Shown here: positions 24,946 through 33,674 of the stretch, piece after piece
How positions within the stretch are numbered: the stretch's first letter is position 1
How the letters are laid out: each line of letters starts with the position of its first letter
Origin: Dokdonia sp. Dokd-P16
Lineage (GTDB): Bacteria; Bacteroidota; Bacteroidia; Flavobacteriales; Flavobacteriaceae
NCBI RefSeq assembly: GCF_003095655.1
Contig: NZ_CP029151.1
Coordinates: forward strand, 1,487,001 to 1,551,000
Direction of reading: 5' to 3'
DNA length: 64,000 bases
Translations under genes and position numbers: made by a program
Notes under the pieces: model-generated
The model's database searches: none
The model's input: the letters and a program-made list of their open reading frames with translations, nothing else
What the model was told of the DNA's origin: nothing

Positions 24946-27900
24946 TTGAGTAAAAACGAACTCTCGCAACACTTTGCACAGTCTCTGCAACTGCAGAAAC
25001 TAGGGGAAGCTATTTCCCATTCCCAAGAAAACAGTAAAAATATTCAAGCAAAAGGCCTCGTAGGATCTGCACTATCTTTTACCATAAGCAGTGCTTTTGA
25101 AACCGCCGAAAGTCCTTTTCTCATTATTTTAAACGATAAGGAAGAAGCTGCTTATTTTCTTAATGATCTAGAGCAGTTACGTAAAGAGGCAAATGTGCTT
25201 TTTTACCCTGGCAGCTATAGAAGACCTTATCAGATAGAAGAAATAGACAACGCAAATATCTTGCTGAGGGCAGAGGTTTTAAACAGAATAAACTCTCGTC
25301 GTAAGCCAGCATTACTAGTCACCTATCCAGATGCGCTTTTTGAAAAAGTTGTTACCAGAAAAGAGCTAGATAGACAGACGCTTAAGATAGCAGTAAGTGA
25401 TCAACTGTCGCTGGATTTTGTAAATGAGATGCTGTTTGAGTATAAATTTAAACGCGTTGATTTTGTAACAGAGCCTGGAGAATTCTCGGTGCGAGGAGGT
25501 ATTGTAGATGTTTTTTCGTTTTCTCACGACGAACCCTATCGTATTGAATTTTTTGGTGATGAGGTAGATAGTATAAGGACGTTTGATGTGGAGAGTCAAC
25601 TCTCAACTGGACAGGTAAAAAAGATTTCGGTGATGCCTAATGTGGAGAACAAGGCACTTGAAGAAGTACGCCAGAGTTTTCTAGAATATATCTCGCCTAA
25701 GACAGTAGTGTTTATAAAAAACAGATCACTTCTTGTAGATCGTACTGATAAAAATTTCGCGAAAGCGGAAGAAGCATTTTCCTCCTTAGACTCAGAGATA
25801 AAACGCAACTCCCCAGAGGAGCTATTTATGCATGGTGCTGCATTACAGCAGCAGCTAGATACGTTTACCACAGTAGATCTAACCTCAAAAATAGATGGTG
25901 CGATAGCTGATACTACAATCAATTTTGAGCAACAACCACAGCCTTCTTTCAATAAGCAGTTTGACTTATTGATTGCAAACTTGAATGAAAATTCGGCAAG
26001 GGGTTATAAGAATTATATTGCCTGTGTGACGGAGCAAGCGGCAAAGCGTTTTCATGATATTTTTGATGATGCAGATGCGATTGTAAAGCAATATGAAACA
26101 GTTGTATTGTCGTTATATCAGGGATTTATAGATGATGAGCAGAAGATAGCGGTCTATACAGATCATCAGATTTTTGAGCGATATCACAAGTTTAATCTTA
26201 AGAATGGGTATGCAAAAAAGCAGTCCATAACGCTTAAGGAATTGAGCCACCTTTCTGTAGGTGATTATGTGACGCACATTGATCACGGGATTGGAAAATT
26301 TGGTGGATTACAGAAGATTGACGTAGAAGGGAAGCCGCAAGAAGCAATCAAATTGATCTACGGAGAGCGAGATATTTTATACCTCAGTATTCACTCGCTA
26401 CATAAAATTACAAAGTATAACGGTAAAGATGGCAAGCCGCCACAAATTTATAAACTAGGAAGCCAGGCTTGGAAAAAGCTTAAGGCAAAGACCAAGTCTA
26501 GAGTTAAGCACGTTGCTTTTAACCTTATTAAATTATATGCAAAACGTAGACTTCAAAAGGGCTATGCCTTTGGGCCAGATACGCACATGCAGCATGAGTT
26601 AGAAGCTAGTTTTATTTATGAGGACACACCAGATCAAAGTAGCGCTACCGAAGATGTAAAGCGTGATATGGAAAGTGAGCGTCCTATGGATCGCTTAGTG
26701 TGTGGGGATGTAGGTTTTGGAAAAACAGAAGTTGCAATTCGCGCCGCGTTTAAAGCGGTTGATGGTGGTAAGCAAGTTGCTGTACTTGTACCTACAACGA
26801 TTCTAGCCTATCAACATGCACGTACATTTAAGGGGCGTCTCAAAGATTTTCCTGTAAAAATTGACTATCTCAACCGTTTTAGAACAGCAAAAGAAAAGCG
26901 CGAAGTGCTAGCAGGATTAGAAAGTGGGGCAATCGATATTGTGATAGGTACGCACCAACTTACAAGTAAAAATGTAATCTTTAAAGACCTAGGACTTCTC
27001 GTTATAGATGAGGAACAAAAGTTTGGCGTTGCGGTAAAAGATAAGCTCAAAACTATTTCTGAAACCGTTGATACGCTCACGCTTACAGCGACACCTATTC
27101 CGAGAACGTTGCAGTTCTCACTTATGGCAGCAAGGGATTTAAGTACTATAAATACAGCGCCGCCTAATAGATATCCCATAGAAAGTAACGTAGTGCGCTT
27201 CTCTGAGGAGGTGATACGAGATGCGGTACAATATGAAATACAGCGTGGCGGTCAGGTATTCTTTATCCATAACCGTATTGAAAATATCAAGGAAGTTGCG
27301 GGTCTTATTCAGCGTCTTGTGCCAGATGCAAAAGTGGGCGTAGGTCACGGGCAAATGGAAGGGAAAACACTTGAAGCAAAGATGTTATCGTTCATGAACG
27401 GTGAGTTTGATGTACTGGTGTCTACCACTATTATTGAGAGCGGACTTGATGTGCCTAATGCAAATACGATTTTTATAAATAACGCAAATAATTTTGGCCT
27501 GTCAGACCTCCACCAGATGCGTGGGCGTGTGGGACGTAGCAACAAGAAAGCGTTCTGCTACTTCATCACACCGCCATATAGTGCCATGACAGATGATGCT
27601 CGTAAGCGCATCCAGGCACTGGAGCAATTTTCTGTGCTAGGAAGTGGTTTCAATATCGCGATGAAGGATCTTGAGATACGTGGTGCTGGAGATTTACTAG
27701 GAGGAGAACAGAGCGGATTTATCAATGAGATAGGGTTTGATACGTATCAAAAAATTCTAAATGAAGCCATTGATGAGCTTAAGGAAGATGAATTTTCAGA
27801 GTTGTATAATGATGATCCCGCTTTCGCGAAAGCAGAAAAAGATTATGTAAAAGACACTGTAATTGATACTGACTTTAGTCTGCTATTTCCAGATGACTAC

Positions 27901-28359
27901 GTAAACAATATCACCGAACGCTTGAATCTATACACACAGCTCAATAATGTTAAAACAGAGGAGCAACTAGACGATTTTGAACGCCAACTCGTAGATCGTT
28001 TTGGACCATTACCAGAAGAAGCCGAAGATTTACTGGATTCTGTGCGTATCAAGTGGGTAGCGACTAAAATAGGTCTCGAGAAAGTGGTTCTAAAAAATGG
28101 AAAACTCACCGGCTTTTTCATTGCAGACCAGCAGAGCGCTTTCTATCAAAGCCCAGCCTTTGGCCGTGTGCTTAAGTTTGTACAAGAAAACGCATATCGC
28201 ATAGGGATAAAAGAGAAAAAGCTATCTAAAGGATTGCGATTACTCCTAAAATCTGACGATGCTAAGACAGTGAATGATGTGGTAGCATTATTACGACCAT
28301 TAATGCCAGAAAGCACCAAGAAAAAAGCAGCAGAGCTGCCTATGGATGATGGCGAGTAA
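24946..28359 (+). CDS. mfd: Transcription-repair coupling factor Mfd
   Basis: A 1137-residue DNA translocase that removes stalled RNA polymerase and recruits UvrA. N-terminal UvrB-like region (about 1-400), RNA-polymerase-interaction/CarD-like domain starting at LSVGDYVTHIDHGIGKFGG (about 435), helicase motif I GDVGFGKTE (about 587), DEEQ box in VIDEEQKFGV (about 687), motif III TLTATPIPRTL, motif VI QMRGRVGR, and C-terminal TRCF domain. Start is TTG 24946; the -7 box 16 bp upstream leaves no room for an earlier start. Palindrome copies at 25755-25764 (FAKAEE) and 27822-27831 (AFAKAEK) fall in linkers. It heads a run of overlapping genes. Confidence 0.97.
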   Translation: MSKNELSQHFAQSLQLQKLGEAISHSQENSKNIQAKGLVGSALSFTISSAFETAESPFLIILNDKEEAAYFLNDLEQLRKEANVLFYPGSYRRPYQIEEIDNANILLRAEVLNRINSRRKPALLVTYPDALFEKVVTRKELDRQTLKIAVSDQLSLDFVNEMLFEYKFKRVDFVTEPGEFSVRGGIVDVFSFSHDEPYRIEFFGDEVDSIRTFDVESQLSTGQVKKISVMPNVENKALEEVRQSFLEYISPKTVVFIKNRSLLVDRTDKNFAKAEEAFSSLDSEIKRNSPEELFMHGAALQQQLDTFTTVDLTSKIDGAIADTTINFEQQPQPSFNKQFDLLIANLNENSARGYKNYIACVTEQAAKRFHDIFDDADAIVKQYETVVLSLYQGFIDDEQKIAVYTDHQIFERYHKFNLKNGYAKKQSITLKELSHLSVGDYVTHIDHGIGKFGGLQKIDVEGKPQEAIKLIYGERDILYLSIHSLHKITKYNGKDGKPPQIYKLGSQAWKKLKAKTKSRVKHVAFNLIKLYAKRRLQKGYAFGPDTHMQHELEASFIYEDTPDQSSATEDVKRDMESERPMDRLVCGDVGFGKTEVAIRAAFKAVDGGKQVAVLVPTTILAYQHARTFKGRLKDFPVKIDYLNRFRTAKEKREVLAGLESGAIDIVIGTHQLTSKNVIFKDLGLLVIDEEQKFGVAVKDKLKTISETVDTLTLTATPIPRTLQFSLMAARDLSTINTAPPNRYPIESNVVRFSEEVIRDAVQYEIQRGGQVFFIHNRIENIKEVAGLIQRLVPDAKVGVGHGQMEGKTLEAKMLSFMNGEFDVLVSTTIIESGLDVPNANTIFINNANNFGLSDLHQMRGRVGRSNKKAFCYFITPPYSAMTDDARKRIQALEQFSVLGSGFNIAMKDLEIRGAGDLLGGEQSGFINEIGFDTYQKILNEAIDELKEDEFSELYNDDPAFAKAEKDYVKDTVIDTDFSLLFPDDYVNNITERLNLYTQLNNVKTEEQLDDFERQLVDRFGPLPEEAEDLLDSVRIKWVATKIGLEKVVLKNGKLTGFFIADQQSAFYQSPAFGRVLKFVQENAYRIGIKEKKLSKGLRLLLKSDDAKTVNDVVALLRPLMPESTKKKAAELPMDDGE

Positions 28360-28498
28360 ATCTTGGAAATCAACGCTAGCGGTAATCGCTGCAATTATTA
28401 CCATTGTAGGCTTGGTAACTGGGAAGTTTCTATTCTTTGTAGTCTGGTTGCCATTAGGGTGGCTATTTAATTCAAAAAAGGGAGATCGTGCAGACTAA
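28349..28498 (+). CDS. 49-residue single-pass membrane microprotein overlapping mfd
   Basis: A short frame in +2 relative to mfd, starting at ATG 28349 (a second ATG lies directly before it at 28346) and ending at TAA 28496-28498. It begins MASKSWKSTLAVIAAII and has one or two hydrophobic segments (residues 9-24 and 27-40), WLPLGWLF and a charged tail KKGDRAD. It overlaps the mfd end by 11 bp and the next gene start by 11 bp, so all three are likely translationally coupled. The composition (positive-inside N-terminus, clean hydrophobic core) argues for a real protein. No family recognised. Confidence 0.65.
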   Translation: MASKSWKSTLAVIAAIITIVGLVTGKFLFFVVWLPLGWLFNSKKGDRAD

Positions 28499-29087
28499 AT
28501 ATTTCTTTTCCTTAATGTGTATTTGTGTCTTGCTACAGACATCACTGAGTCGTGCGCAAGCGCAAGAATCTGTAAAAACGGAAAAAGAGTACCGAATTAA
28601 ACCTGAGCTTGTACCACAAAAGGCAAAAGACTTTATTGCGACCTTTACTGAGAATAAATCTTTTAAATGGCTACAAGAAGTAGGTGATGACGGTACTAGT
28701 CTTGAAGCAAAATTTAGATACAAAGGACAGCGTTATAGTGTAGAATTTACTAAAGATGGCGTTTTAGAAGATATAGAAATTGTTATTGGGTTAGGAGAAT
28801 TACCTGAAGAGACAAAACAGGAGATAACCAGCTATTTCACGCAAGAGTTTGATTATTTTAAAGTAGAGAAAATACAAGCGCAGTATAATAATACGGTAAA
28901 AGAAATAATAAATAGGACTGCAAAAAATCTCGTATCCTCATCACCTATTCCGCATTACGAGGTCGTTGTAAAAACACGTAATTCAAGTGAAAAATCAAAG
29001 CGTTATGAAGTTCTTTTTAACGAGAAAGGAGCCTTCATAAGTCGGTCTCAAGTAAGTGTACGACGTGATAATATCCTGCGATTTTGA
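28488..29087 (+). CDS. Secreted PepSY-like protein
   Basis: A 199-residue protein from GTG 28488, with a signal peptide ending near SRAQAQ (about 25). Two PepSY/BLIP-like halves can be seen: VPQKAKDFIATF...FKWLQEV...EAKFRYKGQRYSVEFTKDGVLEDIE (about 38-95), then LPEETKQEITSYF...YEVLFNEKGAFI (about 100-190). Such proteins are periplasmic and often modulate peptidases or sensors. Start overlaps the microprotein by 11 bp, and the next gene starts 2 bp after its stop, so it is in the mfd operon. Confidence 0.72.
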   Translation: MQTKYFFSLMCICVLLQTSLSRAQAQESVKTEKEYRIKPELVPQKAKDFIATFTENKSFKWLQEVGDDGTSLEAKFRYKGQRYSVEFTKDGVLEDIEIVIGLGELPEETKQEITSYFTQEFDYFKVEKIQAQYNNTVKEIINRTAKNLVSSSPIPHYEVVVKTRNSSEKSKRYEVLFNEKGAFISRSQVSVRRDNILRF

Positions 29088-29089
29088 TT

Positions 29090-29770
29090 ATGTTTAAATT
29101 CACATTCTTTATCCTAATGTTTTCTCTAAGCACTTTGCTTTACGGGCAATCGCTGTATGAAGTTGGCATACTCCCAGAAGTAAATATAGGTACAAAAATT
29201 AATGAGCTGTTGAATATTAATGTAGAATTCGCGCCACGTTTTGAAATAAGTGAAGGAGATTTTAAAGGCAATAATAAAAGAGATATATTTTACTCCTTGC
29301 TTGATGTCACCACGGTTGCTACGCGTACAGTGGGAGTAGATGCAAAAGTTGGTGTGGGATATTTAGCTCGTTTCCGCGATAAAGAACTTATACATCGCGC
29401 GATACAACAATACTCTTTTACCGTCCCTTATTTTGGTTTTCGCTTGGGACATCGCTTCCGTACAGATCAAACATTTAGTGCTAACCAGAAAGCTGAGTTT
29501 AGAACGCGTTATAGACTTTCATCAGATATATCGCTCAACGGCGAGTTTATTGACCCAGGCGAAGCGTATTTAAAATTAGGGAATGAGTATGTATATTCCA
29601 TTCAAGGAGATGCAACAGACCTTGAGGTAAGGTTTGTGCCTACTTTGGGTTATTATCTAAACGATGCAAATAAACTAGAGATTGGCGTAGACTACCGTAT
29701 GGATTCATTTCTTGATGCTACTGCAAATCATCGATTTTGGATAAATCTGGGATATTACTTGAGTTTGTAG
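29090..29770 (+). CDS. DUF2490-like outer-membrane protein
   Basis: A 226-residue protein with signal peptide ending at LYGQ and a mature part of about ten amphipathic strands, including YFGFRLGHRFRTDQTF, FRTRYRLSSD, GNEYVYSI and the terminal HRFWINLGYYLSL, typical of DUF2490 barrels in Bacteroidota. ATG 29090 is preferred to TTG 29084 because that start would overlap the previous stop codon. Last gene of the mfd operon; a one-mismatch palindrome copy follows 8 bp after the stop. Confidence 0.78.
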   Translation: MFKFTFFILMFSLSTLLYGQSLYEVGILPEVNIGTKINELLNINVEFAPRFEISEGDFKGNNKRDIFYSLLDVTTVATRTVGVDAKVGVGYLARFRDKELIHRAIQQYSFTVPYFGFRLGHRFRTDQTFSANQKAEFRTRYRLSSDISLNGEFIDPGEAYLKLGNEYVYSIQGDATDLEVRFVPTLGYYLNDANKLEIGVDYRMDSFLDATANHRFWINLGYYLSL

Positions 29771-29775
29771 GGTTA

Positions 29776-29791
29776 CGCTTTTGCGAAAGCT
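29776..29791. repeat. Degenerate iterated palindrome copy
   Basis: ACGCTTTTGCGAAAGC, one mismatch in the core (29779-29788), just after the DUF2490 stop. Confidence 0.7.
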
Positions 29792-29815
29792 TAAGTAGTG
29801 TATCAATAAACAATC

Positions 29816-30700
29816 CTAAAAACTAGCTAACTTTCTATTATTTTTAGTGTCTAGGTATCTTCTAAGTACTCCTCCCTTTACATTATTTACATCAAACTCT
29901 ACGATAAAGGCATCGGGGTCGCAGGAGTCTATTAGCTTGTGTATTTTGCGCAGGTGTATACGATTTATCACGGTTTGTATCACGCGGCGTTCATTATTAT
30001 GACCCGTACTGCCGTAACCAGCAGCAGCTTTATAGACGGTGATACCAGTACCAAGCTCATTAAGAATCTTTTGTTCTATTTCTTCAGATGACGGGGATAT
30101 AATGGTAATACCTATAAAATCTTCAAATCCTTCTATAAAAAAATCAATAAACTTCGCGGTCACGATATAGGTAAGTATGGAATATAGCGCGACCTCTACA
30201 CTAAGCACTAATGCGGTGATAATAAATAGAATAATATTGAAAGCCAGAATAGTTTTACCTATGCTTATTCCAAAAAAATCAAATACATAAATCCCTAGAA
30301 TTTCGGATCCGTCAAGCACCGCACCGTTGCGTATACTGATACCAATACCAGCTCCTAGAAACATACCGCCAAAAATTGCAATAAGCAGCTTATCTTCTGT
30401 AATTACTGGAAAGGACTCGACTCCGATAAGCACTGCTAGTATCAAGATGGATACGGTGCTTTTTAATAGAATATTTCGCGAAAGCTTATAAAAACCCAAC
30501 ACTAGAAACGGAATACTCACAATAAAGAGTAGTAAAGAGATGTCAAGATCTAACTTTTTACTTATTAAAATTGCGATACCCGTCGCTCCCCCATCTAGAA
30601 AACCATTAGGCAGTAAAAAGGCTTTAAGTCCTATACTTGCAAGGGCAATACCTATAGCAATTTGTACATACTCAGAAAGTGATTTTAATACTGTCGCCAT
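29816..30700 (-). CDS. YitT-family membrane protein
   Basis: A 294-residue protein with five to six transmembrane helices (about 10-180) and a C-terminal cytosolic DUF2179 domain (about 200-290, including GYGSTGHNNERRVIQTVINR). Family features: ASIGLKAFLLPNGFLDGGATGIAI and IRNGAVLDGSEILGIY. The function of YitT proteins is not established. It is the last gene of a probable minus-strand run that includes sbtA. A palindrome core at 30474-30483 encodes KLSRN in a cytosolic loop. Confidence 0.88.
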   Translation of the reverse strand: MATVLKSLSEYVQIAIGIALASIGLKAFLLPNGFLDGGATGIAILISKKLDLDISLLLFIVSIPFLVLGFYKLSRNILLKSTVSILILAVLIGVESFPVITEDKLLIAIFGGMFLGAGIGISIRNGAVLDGSEILGIYVFDFFGISIGKTILAFNIILFIITALVLSVEVALYSILTYIVTAKFIDFFIEGFEDFIGITIISPSSEEIEQKILNELGTGITVYKAAAGYGSTGHNNERRVIQTVINRIHLRKIHKLIDSCDPDAFIVEFDVNNVKGGVLRRYLDTKNNRKLASF

Positions 30701-30725
30701 ACTTTTTGATTTTTTGTTAAGATAC

Positions 30726-31037
30726 CTATTTCTCTTTCTTTTCTAGGTTCATTATAAAATTAATGAGGTTTGTATCGGCATCTTTACCATAGGCACTCGT
30801 AAGGCAACCTTTTGTAGAATCATTAGTTTCTATCAAAAATAAAATCGAACTATCACCTGGGTCATTCATTCCCTCGTGCCTACAATATTCTATAAGTGTG
30901 AGGTCTTTTATTTGATACCAGCGGTCATTAGTTCTACATAATAAGCGGCCGTCCCGATACATAAAATCTGAGGTAAAACCTGCGACTTTCGCTGCTGCTA
31001 TATCTTCTGTTAGGGTGTTGCTTTGTGAGAGAATCAT
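30726..31037 (-). CDS. Small conserved Bacteroidota protein
   Basis: A 103-residue soluble protein. The stretch YCRHEGMNDPGDSSILFLIE followed by KGCLTSAYGKDADTNL resembles a family of ~100-residue proteins that I recall being labelled phosphoribosylpyrophosphate synthetase in flavobacterial genomes. The length and lack of PRPP-loop rule out that activity, and a real prs is at 57 kb. It lies 25 bp upstream of the yitT-like gene on the same strand. Function unknown. Confidence 0.65.
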   Translation of the reverse strand: MILSQSNTLTEDIAAAKVAGFTSDFMYRDGRLLCRTNDRWYQIKDLTLIEYCRHEGMNDPGDSSILFLIETNDSTKGCLTSAYGKDADTNLINFIMNLEKKEK

Positions 31038-31054
31038 AAAGTAAGGTTTTGAGT

Positions 31055-31071
31055 ACGCTTTCGCGAAAGCG
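31055..31071. repeat. Iterated palindrome copy (between sbtA and next gene)
   Basis: Perfect ACGCTTTCGCGAAAGCGT, core 31059-31068, in the 48-bp gap after the sbtA stop. Confidence 0.92.
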
Positions 31072-31085
31072 TGATTAGAAAAATA

Positions 31086-32048
31086 TTAACTCCAGTTTAT
31101 AATGCAGAGGTAAAGCGGCATCCCTAGTGTGATATTAAAGGGAAAGGTAATGGCAAGCGCCATAGGTAAGTATAGGCCTTCGTTTGCCTTAGGCGCAGCG
31201 AGTTTCATAGCGGCAGGGACTGCAATATAGGAGGCACTTGCTGCAAGTATGGCAAACAGCAATCTGTTACCTATAGATTCTGTTATAAACCCACTTAGTA
31301 AACTCACGATAATACCATTTACAATAGGGACGGCAATTGCAAATACATAAGGAAAAGCGCCATACTCCTTTAGGCTTCCTATTTTTTTACCACTTGAGAT
31401 TCCCATATCTAGTAAAAAGACAGCTAGAAAACCTTTGAAAATATCTGTGGTAAAAGGCGCAATACCTTGTGCTTGTGCATCGCTTGCCATAAAACCTATG
31501 ACGAGACTTCCTATTATCAACAGTACACTTCCGTTTGTAACAGAATGTTTAATAATACTGCCCATTGAGACTGTCTTGTCACGGTTTGCCGTAAATAGCA
31601 TCATAAGGAGTACGCCTATTATAATAGACGGCGCTTCCATAATAGCCATAACCGCAACCATGTACCCGCTATATGCAATTTGCTCCATATCAAGATAAGC
31701 AACTGTAGTAACAAAAGTTACAGCACTTACAGAGCCATATGCCGCAGCGATTGCTGCGGCATTTTGTACTCCGACGCGCTTTTTAAGCGTAAAAAACGCA
31801 TATAATGGAACCACAAGAGCTAGAACGATTCCAAAAATTAAGGACCAAACAATCTCCATATTTAGCTCTGAGTGAGCAAGCTCTTGTCCTCCTTTAAATC
31901 CAATAGAAAGTAGGAGGTAAAGAGAAATAAACTTTGAAGAACTAGGCGGTATGGCTAAGTCACTTTTGAGTTGTACCGCTAGTAATCCTAAAAAGAAAAA
32001 TAAAAGTGCAGGGTTGGTCAAGTTATCAACCAGTAGGTGTAAGTCCAT
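31086..32048 (-). CDS. sbtA: Sodium-dependent bicarbonate permease SbtA
   Basis: A 320-residue inner-membrane protein with about ten helices in two inverted halves. It has the family features LTNPALLFFFLGLLAVQLKSD-like start (split at residue 20 here), FISLYLLLSIGFKGG, AAAIAAAYGSVSAVTFVTT and ILAASASYIAVPAAM. SbtA imports HCO3- with Na+. In a heterotroph the bicarbonate would feed anaplerotic carboxylases. A PII-like SbtB gene is not adjacent. Two small unknown genes lie upstream on the same strand and a LysR gene is divergent, a layout that suggests one regulated bicarbonate locus. Confidence 0.92.
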   Translation of the reverse strand: MDLHLLVDNLTNPALLFFFLGLLAVQLKSDLAIPPSSSKFISLYLLLSIGFKGGQELAHSELNMEIVWSLIFGIVLALVVPLYAFFTLKKRVGVQNAAAIAAAYGSVSAVTFVTTVAYLDMEQIAYSGYMVAVMAIMEAPSIIIGVLLMMLFTANRDKTVSMGSIIKHSVTNGSVLLIIGSLVIGFMASDAQAQGIAPFTTDIFKGFLAVFLLDMGISSGKKIGSLKEYGAFPYVFAIAVPIVNGIIVSLLSGFITESIGNRLLFAILAASASYIAVPAAMKLAAPKANEGLYLPMALAITFPFNITLGMPLYLCIINWS

Positions 32049-32078
32049 AATAGAGGTTTAGGTGTCTTGGTGTGGTAA

Positions 32079-32387
32079 TTACTTTTTGATGCGTATTTCA
32101 ACAGTGCTTTTTATTTCTAGTTTACCTCCCTCTGCACGTAAATCACTTAAAAAGCTTTTTAGTTTTCCTTTCTCATCTAGTAATTCTATGATACGCCCAC
32201 TATCATACTCACAGGCATCATCTATGTTACCTTCGGTACGGCTTAAGCGTTGTAATTTATGAAAGTTGATCTTCTTGTCAAGCATTGCATGTAAGATATC
32301 TCCAGCTTCGGTTGCTGTAAATACACCGTCTATAAGATTAATTTTTTGATCTGTCATTGTGAGTACGTCTGTTGTTTGTGTGTTCAT
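32079..32387 (-). CDS. Hypothetical protein of the sbtA operon
   Basis: A 102-residue soluble protein, possibly starting at the internal MTDQKINLIDGVFTATEAG (residue 11). The motif LIDGVFTATEAGDILHAMLDKKINFH with a following charged helix suggests a small all-alpha protein. No signal or membrane segment. It is 30 bp upstream of sbtA on the same strand, so it could regulate or assist the transporter, in the place where SbtB is found elsewhere, but it shows no PII fold features. Family not recognised. Confidence 0.65.
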   Translation of the reverse strand: MNTQTTDVLTMTDQKINLIDGVFTATEAGDILHAMLDKKINFHKLQRLSRTEGNIDDACEYDSGRIIELLDEKGKLKSFLSDLRAEGGKLEIKSTVEIRIKK

Positions 32388-32415
32388 GATAGTATTGATT
32401 TAAAGTGTGAAAGAA

Positions 32416-32664
32416 TTATGATTTTCCGCTAGCAATTTTGATAAACGAGATAAGTATGATTAAAAATGAAGCAGATGCTATTTCCTTAAAAAACAAATAA
32501 TCACTCAAGATAGAAAGTGTTATTGCCGATATAGGAATTGCAAGAAGCAATAAGTTTTTCAAGGTTTTAAATAGTAAAGCCCATTGTGCGATAATTGAGG
32601 AAGAGCTGTCCCTCTGAGAGTAATCACGAACGTTAAGCGTGTTGATTTTAAGTTTTTGTAACAT
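32416..32664 (-). CDS. Hypothetical small membrane protein, first gene of the sbtA operon
   Basis: An 82-residue protein with two transmembrane helices (about 35-51 and 56-76) after a polar N-terminus rich in serine (DYSQRDSSSSI). It begins 86 bp from the divergent LysR gene and has a CATCTTTG box (minus strand, 32685-32692) 20 bp before the start, close to the -7 consensus. Probably cotranscribed with the next two genes. Family not recognised. Confidence 0.6.
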   Translation of the reverse strand: MLQKLKINTLNVRDYSQRDSSSSIIAQWALLFKTLKNLLLLAIPISAITLSILSDYLFFKEIASASFLIILISFIKIASGKS

Positions 32665-32684
32665 ATCTCTATTTTTTGATGGTG

Positions 32685-32733
32685 CAAAGATGTGGGCTAG
32701 GGTTCATATATTTTTATTTATATTTATAATGAA
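32685..32733. promoter_or_regulatory. Candidate LysR operator / divergent promoter region
   Basis: The 86-bp divergent gap holds a minus-strand -7-like box (32685-32692) and an AT-rich imperfect inverted repeat from TTCATATA (32703) to TATAATGAA (32733). LysR proteins bind such repeats between their own gene and the target operon. Binding is inferred from position only. Confidence 0.35.
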
Positions 32734-32750
32734 TTACATAAATTATTTTA

Positions 32751-33674
32751 ATGCACTATACGTTACACCAGCTTCAGGTCTTCTTAAAAGTCACAGAATT
32801 TAAGAGCATTACAAAAGCTGGCGAAGAGCTACATCTCACGCAGCCAGCGGTCTCGATACAAATCAAAAATTTTCAAAATCAGTTTCCTATTCCGCTTACG
32901 GAGGTGGTGGGGAGGCAACTGTTTGTAACTGATTTTGGCGAAGAAATTGCCGTTGCAGCACGTAAAATAATTGCCGAAGTAGATGCAATTAATTATAAAA
33001 CGATGGCTTATCAAGGTCAGCTCTCGGGTAAATTAAAGATATCCATCGTTTCTACAGGAAAATATTTAATGCCTTATTACATAGCAGATTTTATGAATAT
33101 GCATCCTGGTGTCGATCTAGAGATGGATGTGACAAACAAGACCAGAGTGGTACGTCATCTTGAAAAAAACGAAACAGATTTTGCACTGGTATCTGTAGTT
33201 CCAGATCATATCGCGATAGATAAAGTGACACTTATACCTAACAAATTATTTTTAGTAGGAGGTAGGCAGCACACCTACTCAGGTAAAACCATATCAAAAA
33301 AAGACTTTGATAAACTACCCGTGGTGTATAGAGAAAAAGGATCTGCAACACGGGCCGCTATGGAAAATTATATTGCAGACAGACAACTTCCTACACGTAA
33401 AAAAATAGAGCTTACCTCAAATGAAGCGGTAAAGCAAGCTGTGATTTCTGGAATAGGGATTTCCATACTCCCGCTAGTGGGACTTAAAAATGCACTTACT
33501 AGCGGTGATGCTCAAATCATCCCGAGCAAAGGATTGCCTATTACCACACACTGGAATCTCATTTGGCAAAAAAGCAAGCAGCTTTCTCCCACTGCAAAGG
33601 CCTTTGTGAGTTATCTCGAAGAGCATAAAACAGCACTAAATGAAAAGCATTTTGGATGGTTAGACACGTATTAA
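32751..33674 (+). CDS. LysR-family regulator, CbbR/CcmR-like
   Basis: A 307-residue regulator: N-terminal winged helix (about 1-60, LHQLQVFLKVTEFKSITKAGEELHLTQ region with TQPAVS recognition helix) and a two-lobed effector domain (about 92-300, SGKLKISIVSTGKYLMPYY). The wording is closest to the CbbR/CmpR/CcmR branch, which senses carbon metabolites and controls CO2 fixation or HCO3- uptake genes. Its divergent placement to the sbtA operon supports control of that operon. A palindrome copy follows 7 bp after the stop. Confidence 0.9.
   Translation: MHYTLHQLQVFLKVTEFKSITKAGEELHLTQPAVSIQIKNFQNQFPIPLTEVVGRQLFVTDFGEEIAVAARKIIAEVDAINYKTMAYQGQLSGKLKISIVSTGKYLMPYYIADFMNMHPGVDLEMDVTNKTRVVRHLEKNETDFALVSVVPDHIAIDKVTLIPNKLFLVGGRQHTYSGKTISKKDFDKLPVVYREKGSATRAAMENYIADRQLPTRKKIELTSNEAVKQAVISGIGISILPLVGLKNALTSGDAQIIPSKGLPITTHWNLIWQKSKQLSPTAKAFVSYLEEHKTALNEKHFGWLDTY

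Noticed and set aside
30726-31037. Second PRPP synthetase
   Set aside because: Only 103 residues and without the PRPP loop or metal site; the real prs is at 57041-57982.
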